Shown here: piece after piece, positions 22,520 through 29,799 of the stretch
How positions within the stretch are numbered: position 1 is the first letter of the stretch
How the letters are laid out: each line of letters opens with the position of its first letter
IMG/VR virus record: IMGVR_UViG_3300025818_000063
Location: 1 to 37,234 of that record
Length of the DNA: 37,234 nt
Reading direction: 5' to 3' (one strand)
DNA from: a virus
Made by a program: the position numbers and the translations under genes
Notes under the pieces: generated by a model
Database searches by the model: none
Seen by the model: only the letters and a program-made list of their open reading frames with translations
What the model was told of the DNA's origin: nothing

Positions 22520-22699
22520 GTGTCTGATATCGAACAACAATTACTGCGTCTTCGGGCATCGACCCGGCAGATGCTGCGCGAGGAACTTGAGCTTTCGCCG
22601 CATCGGAGCATCTCGGCGTTGGCGGATGAGTTGATCGAGGGCGCGATCTTGGCGCGGCGCGATGAGCGGTTCCGGGCGGGGGAGCGTGACGATGGTTAA
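22520..22699 (+). CDS. Small helical protein (59 aa), first gene of the plus block
   Basis: Starts at GTG 22520, 6 nt after GAGG, and ends TAA 22697-22699 with the next ATG inside its last codons. The product (SDIEQQLLRLRASTRQMLRE...ALADELIEGAILARRDERF) is entirely helical and rich in Arg/Glu/Leu. Being the first rightward gene opposite the repressible minus operon, it might be a regulator or DNA-binding helper; no motif proves this. Confidence 0.62.
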   Translation: MSDIEQQLLRLRASTRQMLREELELSPHRSISALADELIEGAILARRDERFRAGERDDG

Positions 22700-23141
22700 T
22701 GGGCGCCAGAAGGGGGCGGCTGCGGAACGCGAGATCGCGAAAATCCTGCTCGACGAACTGGGCATGACGTTCAAGCGCGACCTCGAACAGTACCGAGCAG
22801 CGGATCACGGCGACCTGATCTGCGACGAGCCGTTCCCTTTCGTCATCGAGGTGAAGCGATACAAGACCGGGTGTGCGCCGCAGCCCGCGTGGTGGGATCA
22901 GGTGTGCAGTGCGGCACAGGCGTGCCACAAGCAGCCGCTGCTCGTTTACAAATACAATCACCAGCAGTGGCGCTGGCGTATCCCGGCGCAGGTGCTGATC
23001 GACCTCGGCCACCCGCACGGCAATATGGGTATGCGCGAGGACGTGACGCTCGACTGGGGCTATGCGGTGGAGATGGACACGCGCACGGCGATGACGTTGA
23101 TCAGGGAGGTGCTGGCTCATGCGTCCGAAATACGAGACTGA
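22692..23141 (+). CDS. PD-(D/E)XK nuclease, Holliday-junction-resolvase-like (149 aa)
   Basis: ATG 22692 follows GGGGGAG by 8 nt and overlaps the previous stop. The start GRQKGAAAEREIAKILLDEL is the N-terminal helix of resolvase-like nucleases; the catalytic set is E12, D41 (HGDL) and E53-V-K55 (VIEVKR). The C-terminal half with two Cys and PLLVYKYNHQQWRWRIP is beta-rich. It probably cuts branched DNA during replication, recombination or packaging. It is transcribed with a second PD-(D/E)XK protein that starts inside its 3' end. Confidence 0.83.
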   Translation: MVNGRQKGAAAEREIAKILLDELGMTFKRDLEQYRAADHGDLICDEPFPFVIEVKRYKTGCAPQPAWWDQVCSAAQACHKQPLLVYKYNHQQWRWRIPAQVLIDLGHPHGNMGMREDVTLDWGYAVEMDTRTAMTLIREVLAHASEIRD

Positions 23142-23544
23142 TCACGACATCAAGAATGAGCGGCTGGTCGCTGACGCCTTGCAGAACATCGGCGTCGAGG
23201 TTTACAAGCTGCCGGTGCAGTACCGCCTCGACTGGCTGCTGCGGCGCGACGGTCAGCCAATAGGCTTTGCCGAGGTGAAGGCGCGCAACTGCGACCTCAA
23301 CACATATCCAAGCGTGATGATCAGCCTGTCGAAGGTGATCCACGCAAAAATGCTTAGCGAGGCGACGGGCTTGCCCTGTCACCTCATTCTGCTTTACCGT
23401 GATGCCCTCGCGAAGTTGGACTTTGCGTCGGACTTCACGGTAAATCCGGGCGGCAGGTCAGACAGAGGCGATCCACAGGATCAAGACGTCTGCGCCTACT
23501 ACCCGGTCGAGCGGCTGACAGTGATCAGCCAAAACAGCAACTGA
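23119..23544 (+). CDS. Second PD-(D/E)XK nuclease-like protein (141 aa)
   Basis: The start overlaps the previous gene by 23 nt. Core residues: E14 (NERLVADALQNIG), D38 (LDWLLRRDG) and E52-V-K54 (GFAEVKARN), followed by SVMISLSKVIHAKMLSEATG, the typical helix after the ExK motif in small phage nucleases. The C-terminus is Asp/Gln/Asn-rich. Different enough from the neighbour to be a separate enzyme, perhaps with a different DNA structure as substrate. Confidence 0.75.
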   Translation: MRPKYETDHDIKNERLVADALQNIGVEVYKLPVQYRLDWLLRRDGQPIGFAEVKARNCDLNTYPSVMISLSKVIHAKMLSEATGLPCHLILLYRDALAKLDFASDFTVNPGGRSDRGDPQDQDVCAYYPVERLTVISQNSN

Positions 23545-23570
23545 CGTTAGCGTTAAGGAGTTATGGTGCT

Positions 23571-24209
23571 ATGGCGTTGGGATTTAACCTTGAGACTAGA
23601 AGCGGCGGGGACATCCTGCCAATCGTGAAGTGGGACGCAAAGGCGGGCGACCTCATCAAGCAGGACCGCTATCAGGCCGGAGACGGGACTTGGCAGAAGG
23701 ATGAGCAGGAACTGGGGCTTCCCCTACAGGTCGCGATGGACTTGGGAAACATCGAAATCGGATGGCTCTCGTTCGCCGCAGGTGCGCCTGACTTTCAAAT
23801 GGTCAAGGCAGGCGAGCCTCTCCCGGCACAGCCAAGCCCGGACCACAAGCAGGCGTTCCGCGTTCGGATCGCGTCCAATGACCTTGGCCTTCGCGAATTT
23901 TCACATTCTGCGAAAACTGTATTGCGTGCGATGGACACTCTTTACAATCATTATGAGGCGGAGGCTCCGGCAAATCCGGGCAAGGTGCCGGTGGTGACAA
24001 TCTCCGGCACCGAGCGGATCAAAATCAACTCGCCGCAGGGTGAGTTGACGTTTAAGGTTCCGCAGTGGTCGATCACATCGTGGATTGATCGGCCAGCAAT
24101 GATGGACGGCGGTGCCACCGCTCCATCCCAACCCGCGCCAGAAGTTGCTGCGGCCGCAGTCGCGCCGCAACCTCCGGCGGCAGCGCCAGCAGGCAGCAAC
24201 CTGTTCTAG
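23571..24209 (+). CDS. Putative ssDNA-binding protein (212 aa)
   Basis: AAGGAG lies 10 nt before the ATG. The N-terminal 160 residues are beta-rich (GDILPIVKWDAKAGDLIKQD, AFRVRIASNDLGLREFSHSA, VVTISGTERIKINS), consistent with an OB-like fold, followed by an Ala/Pro/Gln linker and a short end GSNLF. A flexible linker with a defined tip is the shape of single-stranded-DNA-binding proteins, although the tip here is not strongly acidic. Location directly before the primase-helicase and in a genome with a YqaJ exonuclease supports the role. Family membership is inferred. Confidence 0.55.
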   Translation: MALGFNLETRSGGDILPIVKWDAKAGDLIKQDRYQAGDGTWQKDEQELGLPLQVAMDLGNIEIGWLSFAAGAPDFQMVKAGEPLPAQPSPDHKQAFRVRIASNDLGLREFSHSAKTVLRAMDTLYNHYEAEAPANPGKVPVVTISGTERIKINSPQGELTFKVPQWSITSWIDRPAMMDGGATAPSQPAPEVAAAAVAPQPPAAAPAGSNLF

Positions 24210-24216
24210 CGCGGTA

Positions 24217-24252
24217 GCTCCCGGCGGTGTTTCTCCCTTCGCCGCCGGGAGC
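24217..24252 (+). other. Perfect 11-bp hairpin between ssDNA-binding and helicase genes
   Basis: GCTCCCGGCGG (24217-24227) pairs exactly with CCGCCGGGAGC (24242-24252). No T-run follows, so it is not a standard intrinsic terminator; it may protect the upstream mRNA end or attenuate transcription. The loop contains TCTCCC, complementary to the GGGAGA Shine-Dalgarno of the helicase gene 20 nt downstream. Confidence 0.6.
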
Positions 24253-24282
24253 GTCTACCCAAGGGGGAAAGGGAGAACGTCA

Positions 24283-26130
24283 ATGACACAGAATATTACG
24301 GCGCACGCGGAGAGGATTGCCCGGCACTACTGGGGCGAGCCGAACGCGAAGCTGTCCGTCAAGGGGCGCACGCTGCGCTGGGGGACGAAGGGCAGCAAGG
24401 AACTCGACCTGATCAAGGGCGCTTGGTACGACTTCGAGGCCGGCGAGGGCGGGGGCTGCGTCGACCTCGTGAAGAAGTACGGCAAGCTCGGCATATCCGG
24501 CTCAGTGGCCGACGTGCTTGAGCGCGAGTTCGGGATACAGAAGCAGGCGCAGAAGGCGCTGGAGCCGAAGCAATACATACAGCGCATCTATTCGTACTTC
24601 GACGCTGACGGCGCAGAGGCTTATCAGGTGTGCCGCATGTACCCGAAGACGTTCCGCCAGCGCAGGCCGGACGGACGCGGCGGGTACATCTACAAGATGG
24701 ATGGCGTCGAGCCACTCCCGTACAATCTTCCGAAGATCATGCAGAACCCGGACCAGCCGGTGTTCGTCGTCGAGGGCGAGCAGTGCGCCGACGCGCTCAT
24801 CGAGGCCGGGCTGGTCGCCACGACAAATCACGGCGGGGCGGGCAAGTGGCTGGACGCGCACGCGCAGCACTTGGAGGGCCGCAACGTGATCGTCATCCCC
24901 GACAACGATGAGGCGGGGCTGAGGCACGCGGACAAGGTGGTGGCGTCCCTGTGGGGCATCGCGGCGCACATTAAGCGCGTCGACCTGCCGGGGCTACCGG
25001 AGAAGGGCGACGTCGTGGACTTCCTGCGCGAACACACGCTCGGCGAACTGGTCGAGATCGTACAGAAATGTACGCCGCTCACCGAGGCGCCGGAAGTCAG
25101 CGATGGCGAGATAGCAGATGAGGGCGATTACTTCGCGGTGCAGCGGCCGGGCGAACTCAAGCGCATGCCGCCGGTCGAGTGGGTCGTGGACGGGCTGCTG
25201 ACGCAGTACGGGTTCAGCGTGATGTACGGCGCTCCGGCCAGCGGCAAGTCCTTCATCGCGCTCGATATGGCGCTCAGCGTCGCCACAGGGCGTCCGTGGC
25301 AGGGTCAGCCGGTGAAACAGTCTGCGGTGTGCTACATCGCCGCAGAGGGCGTTGGGGGCTTCGGCAAGCGCATAGCAGCGTGGGACGCTCACAACAACGT
25401 CAACTCCGACGACGCGCCGATGTTCCTGATCAATACGGCGGTCAAGTTCCGCGAAGAGGAGGACGTGACCAAGCTGCTCGCCACTATCGACAAGGTGGCG
25501 GAGGATGAGGGCGTCACGTTCGGGCTGGTCATTGTCGATACCGTGGCGCGGGCGCTGCTGGGCGGTGACGAGAACAGCGCCACCGATATGGGGCTGTTCG
25601 TCGAGGCGTGCGACGTAATTAAGGCGCACACGGGCGGTGCGGTTATGGGCGTGCATCACGCCGGAAAGGACGCCACACGCGGCATGCGCGGCTCTACGGC
25701 GCTTCTGGGCGGCGTTGACACATCACTGCTGGTCGGCAAGAGCGAGGAATACGTCACGCTGCGTACCGAGAAGCAGAAAGACGCCGAGCCTATGGGTGAC
25801 ATCGTGATGAAGCTGACACCAATCGCGACGCTGTCCGATCCGTCTGCGGTGCTGGTGCGCCAAGACGGTGACGCGCCAGCGCCGAAGAAAAAGAAGGCGT
25901 GGAGGCCGTCCGGGCATCAGAAAATGGCGCTGAGGGCGTTTGAAAACCTCTGCGTTGATCGCGGCTCTCCGAAGGTCTCCTACCGTGATTGGGGGGCCAA
26001 AATGGTGGCGGAAATGCCCGACGCAGCCGACAGTTCGAGGAAAACGGCGCGAGATGCACTGATGAGGGAGGAATGGATCATCTGCGTTGATGGTGTATGT
26101 TGGAAAAACAAAGAGTTAACTAGTGATTGA
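24283..26130 (+). CDS. Primase-helicase: TOPRIM plus RepA/DnaB-type ATPase (615 aa)
   Basis: ATG 24283 has AGGGAG 8 nt upstream; the frame is open further upstream but lacks such a site. An N-terminal region with WYDFEAGEGGGCVDLVKKYG resembles the zinc/CHC2-adjacent part of phage primases. TOPRIM: FVVEGEQCADAL (about 161-172) and VIVIPDNDEAG (about 203-213). ATPase: Walker A GAPASGKS (about 316-323) and Walker B LVIVDTVARALLGGDE (about 414-429), with VMGVHHAGKD after it, as in hexameric RepA-like helicases. The C-terminal 90 residues look like a winged-helix. It would unwind and possibly prime phage DNA; without a phage polymerase gene the host replisome is presumably recruited. Confidence 0.88.
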   Translation: MTQNITAHAERIARHYWGEPNAKLSVKGRTLRWGTKGSKELDLIKGAWYDFEAGEGGGCVDLVKKYGKLGISGSVADVLEREFGIQKQAQKALEPKQYIQRIYSYFDADGAEAYQVCRMYPKTFRQRRPDGRGGYIYKMDGVEPLPYNLPKIMQNPDQPVFVVEGEQCADALIEAGLVATTNHGGAGKWLDAHAQHLEGRNVIVIPDNDEAGLRHADKVVASLWGIAAHIKRVDLPGLPEKGDVVDFLREHTLGELVEIVQKCTPLTEAPEVSDGEIADEGDYFAVQRPGELKRMPPVEWVVDGLLTQYGFSVMYGAPASGKSFIALDMALSVATGRPWQGQPVKQSAVCYIAAEGVGGFGKRIAAWDAHNNVNSDDAPMFLINTAVKFREEEDVTKLLATIDKVAEDEGVTFGLVIVDTVARALLGGDENSATDMGLFVEACDVIKAHTGGAVMGVHHAGKDATRGMRGSTALLGGVDTSLLVGKSEEYVTLRTEKQKDAEPMGDIVMKLTPIATLSDPSAVLVRQDGDAPAPKKKKAWRPSGHQKMALRAFENLCVDRGSPKVSYRDWGAKMVAEMPDAADSSRKTARDALMREEWIICVDGVCWKNKELTSD

Positions 26131-26173
26131 ACGTAGAAACGAAGGTGCTGCGTTGTCGACGTAGCTCCTGCGT

Positions 26174-26206
26174 TCGCTACGTTCCTCCCTTAGGGGAACG
26201 TAGCGA
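26174..26206 (+). other. Strong hairpin in the leader of the 196-aa gene
   Basis: TCGCTACGTTCC (26174-26185) pairs perfectly over 12 bp with GGAACGTAGCGA (26195-26206). The surrounding 26128-26240 contains several ACGTAG/GAACG and CGAAGG repeats and no other gene. No T-run follows. Possibly a regulatory leader, an mRNA processing site or a protein-binding site. Confidence 0.6.
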
Positions 26207-26243
26207 CGAAGGCTACAGCGAAGGTAGAGAAGGGAGAAAGCAA

Positions 26244-26834
26244 GTGGCAAAGAGACAGAGAGTGCCGAAGGGCAAGACATCGAGGGACTGGCGGTTCTAT
26301 CCGTCAGAGCGAGACGCTGACAAGTGCCGTGCTGCGCTTGCGACATATGACGCTGTCGTGCGTGCGTCGGAGGTGAAGTGGGGCATCGACCGATTGCCGC
26401 TTCTAGTTGAGGCGGAACTGCGGGATCGCTTCTGGGCGCAGATGGAGTTGCTCAACGCGGCGCTGGAGAAAGGCAGCGGCGTCGAGGTTGAGGAGGCTGT
26501 CGCGGCAACGGTGCGCGGCGTGCAGGCTCTGGAGCGCAGGGCGGAGGAGCTTGGCGCGCAGCCGGTGACGGGCGAAGTGTGGGAGGAGACCACGCCGAAC
26601 GGCGCCGTCGTCGCCGTGTGCCGGGACGCGAGCGAGATTGCGAAGATACGCGATGACGGCAGGATCGACCGGGTGTACACGATGAGCGAGGTCGCGGCTA
26701 TCGTCGAGGCGTGGGAGGAAAGCAAGCCCGGTCAGGCGGTCAACAAGGTGAAATCCCTGTTCGATGGTGCTACAATCGAGAGCGTGAAGCCAAAAGCGGT
26801 TGAGAGCGACCTCAATGACGAGATACCGTTCTGA
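26244..26834 (+). CDS. Hypothetical protein (196 aa)
   Basis: GTG 26244 lies 7 nt after AGGGAG and is preferred over an upstream in-frame start at 26127 because the extra 39 codons would cover the hairpin leader and read as low-quality Arg/Gly-rich sequence. The N-terminus is basic (MAKRQRVPKGKTSRDWRFYP if GTG is Met), then a helical region (about 25-115) and an acidic end LNDEIPF, a short acidic tip reminiscent of those on single-stranded-DNA-binding partners. No family recognised. Confidence 0.65.
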   Translation: MAKRQRVPKGKTSRDWRFYPSERDADKCRAALATYDAVVRASEVKWGIDRLPLLVEAELRDRFWAQMELLNAALEKGSGVEVEEAVAATVRGVQALERRAEELGAQPVTGEVWEETTPNGAVVAVCRDASEIAKIRDDGRIDRVYTMSEVAAIVEAWEESKPGQAVNKVKSLFDGATIESVKPKAVESDLNDEIPF

Positions 26835-27091
26835 TGTCGGGCAACGAGAAATGGCAGGAGAAGATGAATATCCTGTACACGGACGAGGAGTATCAGTTGC
26901 TCGGCAATCATGCGTGGGTCGATGTCCACACGCTGACGGTTCACATTATGCGTGGCAAGCACGGTGTGAAGGTCGAGATATTCCCTGCGGCTCATGATGG
27001 CGTCAGCGACGCCTTGGCGTCGTGCGAGGCGCGGTGGGAAAAACCTGACGCGGCTCACAGGACAAGGGTGGTGAAGCGATATGTTCGATGA
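26834..27091 (+). CDS. Hypothetical protein (85 aa)
   Basis: Coupled to the upstream gene by TGATG. A soluble protein with mixed strands (WVDVHTLTVHIMRGKHGVKV) and a basic C-terminus (AAHRTRVVKRYVR). Its 3' end overlaps the start of the following zinc-ribbon frame by 11 nt. No family recognised. Confidence 0.62.
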   Translation: MSGNEKWQEKMNILYTDEEYQLLGNHAWVDVHTLTVHIMRGKHGVKVEIFPAAHDGVSDALASCEARWEKPDAAHRTRVVKRYVR

Positions 27092-27353
27092 GGGTGATGG
27101 CAGCTTCGCGAAGTGGCTTGACCGCGATTGCTGCCCGAAGTGTCAGAGCGGACCGCTCAAGGGCGCTGAGGGCGTCAGGAAGTGCGGTTCGTGCGGTTTG
27201 GTGATTGGAGGTACATATGGACAAGGTAGAAGCTCTGCGGGAAGCAATAAGCGCCGTGGAGGAACGTGGCGAGAGTTATGGCGACGTGCGGGAGAACCAT
27301 CAGCGAATAGCGGACCTGTGGTCGGTCGTGCTTGGGCAGACCGTGACGCCTGA
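27081..27353 (+). CDS. Zinc-ribbon protein (90 aa) with an unusually long overlap
   Basis: Residues 17-45 form a zinc ribbon, CCPKCQSGPLKG ... KCGSCGLVIGG, which looks genuine. After residue 45 the frame overlaps the next gene out of frame for 137 nt and turns into Arg/Gly/Ser-rich sequence without conservation features. The original gene may have ended near 27217, and the present tail may be a by-product of a lost stop. It probably binds nucleic acid. Confidence 0.5.
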   Translation: MFDEGDGSFAKWLDRDCCPKCQSGPLKGAEGVRKCGSCGLVIGGTYGQGRSSAGSNKRRGGTWRELWRRAGEPSANSGPVVGRAWADRDA

Positions 27354-27492
27354 GCAGGTGGTGCTGTGCATGACGTGCCTAAAGGTGGCTCGTCTTATCG
27401 AGACGCCGGACCACGAAGATAGCTGGGTCGACATCGCCGGGTACGGCGCTTGTGGCGCAGAGGTGGCAACGGAATGGGAAGATGATGGCTGA
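27217..27492 (+). CDS. DUF6378-like phage protein (91 aa)
   Basis: ATG 27217 is 5 nt after GGAGG. The sequence has the recurrent phage pattern ENHQRIADLWSVVLGQ, CMTCLKVARLIETP and HEDSWVDIAGYGACG, which I recognise as the DUF6378 type, widely carried by phages near replication genes. Function is not established. The acidic end is EWEDDG. Confidence 0.75.
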   Translation: MDKVEALREAISAVEERGESYGDVRENHQRIADLWSVVLGQTVTPEQVVLCMTCLKVARLIETPDHEDSWVDIAGYGACGAEVATEWEDDG

Positions 27493-27694
27493 CGTGATCA
27501 ACCTCGAAGAACAGGAGCGCGACTGGGTGCGCTTCTTCCGTGAACACTGGGACTGCGACTGGTGTGGCATGCCGACACGCGGCAGGGTGTACGAAGAGAC
27601 GCAGACAGTCGTGTGTAGCGCCTGTCGTAAGCCTCTGCTGGAGATAGACAGCGATCCGCAGCACTACATTGCGTTCGAGGAGGATTTGGACTGA
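27485..27694 (+). CDS. Small zinc-ribbon protein (69 aa)
   Basis: Two adjacent ATGs (27482, 27485) follow GGGAAG; 27485 is chosen. It overlaps the previous stop. The zinc site is CDWCGMP and CSACRKP, i.e. CxxC-x17-CxxC, and the C-terminus is acidic (FEEDLD). A putative nucleic-acid or protein-binding adaptor, placed directly before the small terminase gene. Confidence 0.65.
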   Translation: MADVINLEEQERDWVRFFREHWDCDWCGMPTRGRVYEETQTVVCSACRKPLLEIDSDPQHYIAFEEDLD

Positions 27695-28173
27695 TGGCGT
27701 ACCCGAAGATCAAGGAAGAGGTCTGGGACGAGTTTCTTGAGCGCCTGACGAACGGCAGCACGATCACAGCAATCGTGAAAGACAAGTCGATGCCAAGCTG
27801 GACATCCATCTCGAGGAAGTTGGCAGCCGAACCGGAGTTCGAGCGTCAATACCGTCTGGCGCTGGAGTTCAGAGGGATGCTGCTTCAAGAGGAACTGGAG
27901 GACATCAAGCGCGACGCGAAGATGGGGATGGGTGATCCGCAGGGCTTGCGTCTTGCGGCGGACATCACGAAGTGGCAGGTCGCACGCATGACGCCAAAGA
28001 TTTACGGCGATAGGCAGCAGCTTGAGGTGACGCCGTCGAAGGGCGGGTCGTATCTTGAGGCGCTAACGCAAGTCAACGCGACTGAGCCGGTAGTGATCAC
28101 GGACGAGAGAGACACACAACCGAAAGAACTACGCGCGCGTGATGGCGATGGCGGTCAACCGAAATCCGGTTGA
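27694..28173 (+). CDS. Terminase small subunit (159 aa)
   Basis: Coupled to the previous gene by TGATGG. The N-terminal part (EEVWDEFLERLTNGSTITAI ... MPSWTSISRKLA) is a helix-turn-helix for binding the packaging start site; the middle is a helical oligomerisation region, and KWQVARMTPKIYGDRQQ is the typical motif of terminase small subunits in tailed phages. The C-terminal tail is polar and charged. It precedes the large subunit with 213 nt in between, which contain repeats that could be its binding site. Confidence 0.85.
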   Translation: MAYPKIKEEVWDEFLERLTNGSTITAIVKDKSMPSWTSISRKLAAEPEFERQYRLALEFRGMLLQEELEDIKRDAKMGMGDPQGLRLAADITKWQVARMTPKIYGDRQQLEVTPSKGGSYLEALTQVNATEPVVITDERDTQPKELRARDGDGGQPKSG

Positions 28174-28255
28174 TCGCGTGTTCCGAACGCGACACATTGC
28201 GATGTTGTTATGGTGCAAAATGTTATATCACTGAAAACGCACAATAAAAAAATTC

Positions 28256-28271
28256 CATAATGGACATTATG
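28256..28271. promoter_or_regulatory. 16-bp perfect palindrome in the terminase intergenic region
   Basis: CATAATG-GA-CATTATG. A dyad of this size in a non-coding AT-rich stretch between the terminase genes suggests a protein-binding site. Confidence 0.5.
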
Positions 28272-28277
28272 CGACAT

Positions 28278-28301
28278 TTCCGTGAAACATTCCGTGAAAC
28301 A
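28278..28301. repeat. Tandem 12-bp direct repeat before the large terminase gene
   Basis: TTCCGTGAAACA occurs twice in a row (28278-28289, 28290-28301). Together with the adjacent palindrome and two long C-runs (nine C at 28306-28314, eight C at 28360-28367), this region is a candidate packaging recognition site or operator. 28174-28255 holds a hairpin CGCGT/ACGCG (28175-28191) and AT-rich sequence without genes. Confidence 0.55.
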
Positions 28302-28386
28302 TCGACCCCCCCCCGTCTCGCGCAGGCGACCGGGGCCGAAGAAAAATATATACCCCTCACCCCCCCCGCCCTCCCGGAGATAACGC

Positions 28387-29799
28387 ATGACACCCAGCGC
28401 CGCCGAAAATAATGATCTCGTAGCGATGATCGCGCAGTTCCGCGACGATCCGCGCTTTTTCGTGCAATCCGTCCTCGGCGCGACGCCTCAGCGCTGGCAG
28501 GGCGAGGCGCTCGACGCTGTGGCGCAGCACGATAAAGTCGCGATCAAATCGGGCCACGGCGTCGGGAAGACGGCCTTCGAGAGTTGGGTCGTGTTGTGGT
28601 GGCTGTTGACCCACTACCCCTGCAAGGCCGCCGTGACCGCCAACAGCGCCCACCAGCTTTCGGACGTATTGTGGACCGAAATCGACCGCTGGGCGCGAAA
28701 TATGCCGCAGGCGTTCAAGGATTTGCTCGATTTCAAGTCAGACAAGATCGCGCTCAAGGGCGCGTCGGACAGCTTCGCCGTCGCGCGGACCAGCCGCCGG
28801 GAGAACCCGGAGAGCCTCGCCGGATTTCACTCCCCCCACATGCTTTTTGTGATCGAGGAGGCATCCGGCGTGCCGAACGTGATTTTCGAGACTGCGTCGG
28901 GTGCGCTGTCCACCCCCGGCGCGAAGATTATCATGTGCGGTAACCCGACCCGGTCGGACGGGTATTTTTACGACGCATTTCACGCCGATCGCGAGAAGTG
29001 GCACTGCATGACCGTGTCGTGCGAGGACGGGGACTATGTGGACCCGAAGTTTATCACCGATATGGCCGAGAAGTACGGCGAGGCGAGCAACGTGTTCCGC
29101 GTGCGCGTCTTGGGCGAGTTCCCGACGCAGTCTGACGACGTGTTGCTGCCGCTGCATTTGGTGGAGGATGCGACGCACCGCGACGTGGAGGCGGGGCCGA
29201 CCACGCCTGTGACGTGGGGGCTTGACGTTGCGAGATTTGGCTCGGACAGGTCCGCTCTGGCGAAGCGGCAGGGGAACGTGCTGGTTGAGCCGATCAAGAC
29301 GTGGCAGAACAAGGATTTGATGGAATTGGCCGGGATCGTGCTTGCGGAGTACGACGCGGTTCCGTACAGCAAGCGCCCGCAGGCGATCTACATTGACGCC
29401 ATCGGGCTGGGAGCCGGTCTGGCGGACCGACTGCGCGAGTTGGACATGCCAGCGGTCGCGGTATCGGTCAGCGAGACCGCGTCCCTGAAGGATCGCTTCA
29501 ATCGCCTGCGGGACGAGTTGTTCTGGGCCGCGCGCGAGTGGTTCGAGGCGCGGGACTGCAAGATACCGCAGGACGACACGCTGATTTCGGAGTTGACCGG
29601 CATCAGATACAAGTACCTCTCCAGCGGCAAGTTGAAGATTGAGAGCAAGGACGAGATGAAGAAGCGCGGCCAGCGCTCACCCGACGTGGCGGACGCGTTC
29701 GTGCTGACGTTTGCGGCGCAGGGTGCGGTTGCGGGTGGCTACTCAAGGGGTTACAATAGCAACCGCGTAGTCAAGCCGAAAACGAACTGGGTGGTGTGA
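28387..29799 (+). CDS. Terminase large subunit (470 aa)
   Basis: The packaging motor and nuclease. GGAG is 7 nt before the ATG. Walker A SGHGVGKT is at residues 55-62; Walker B MLFVIEE is at 152-158 with the catalytic Glu. The coupling motif region IIMCGNPTR follows at about 180-188. The RNase-H-like nuclease domain begins at about 275 with GLDVARFGSDRS (D280), and the C-terminal catalytic acid is probably in SPDVADAF. Length is typical. The stop overlaps the next start. Confidence 0.92.
   Translation: MTPSAAENNDLVAMIAQFRDDPRFFVQSVLGATPQRWQGEALDAVAQHDKVAIKSGHGVGKTAFESWVVLWWLLTHYPCKAAVTANSAHQLSDVLWTEIDRWARNMPQAFKDLLDFKSDKIALKGASDSFAVARTSRRENPESLAGFHSPHMLFVIEEASGVPNVIFETASGALSTPGAKIIMCGNPTRSDGYFYDAFHADREKWHCMTVSCEDGDYVDPKFITDMAEKYGEASNVFRVRVLGEFPTQSDDVLLPLHLVEDATHRDVEAGPTTPVTWGLDVARFGSDRSALAKRQGNVLVEPIKTWQNKDLMELAGIVLAEYDAVPYSKRPQAIYIDAIGLGAGLADRLRELDMPAVAVSVSETASLKDRFNRLRDELFWAAREWFEARDCKIPQDDTLISELTGIRYKYLSSGKLKIESKDEMKKRGQRSPDVADAFVLTFAAQGAVAGGYSRGYNSNRVVKPKTNWVV

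Noticed and set aside
22473-23120. A 215-codon minus-strand frame opposite the nuclease genes
   Set aside because: It would run through the divergent control region and opposite two genes with intact nuclease motifs; low-complexity Arg/His/Pro content.
28205-28228. Promoter-like TTGTTA/TATATC before the large terminase gene
   Set aside because: Spacing is only 13 nt; alternative pairings (TTGCGA with TGTTAT) are weak. Not strong enough to call.
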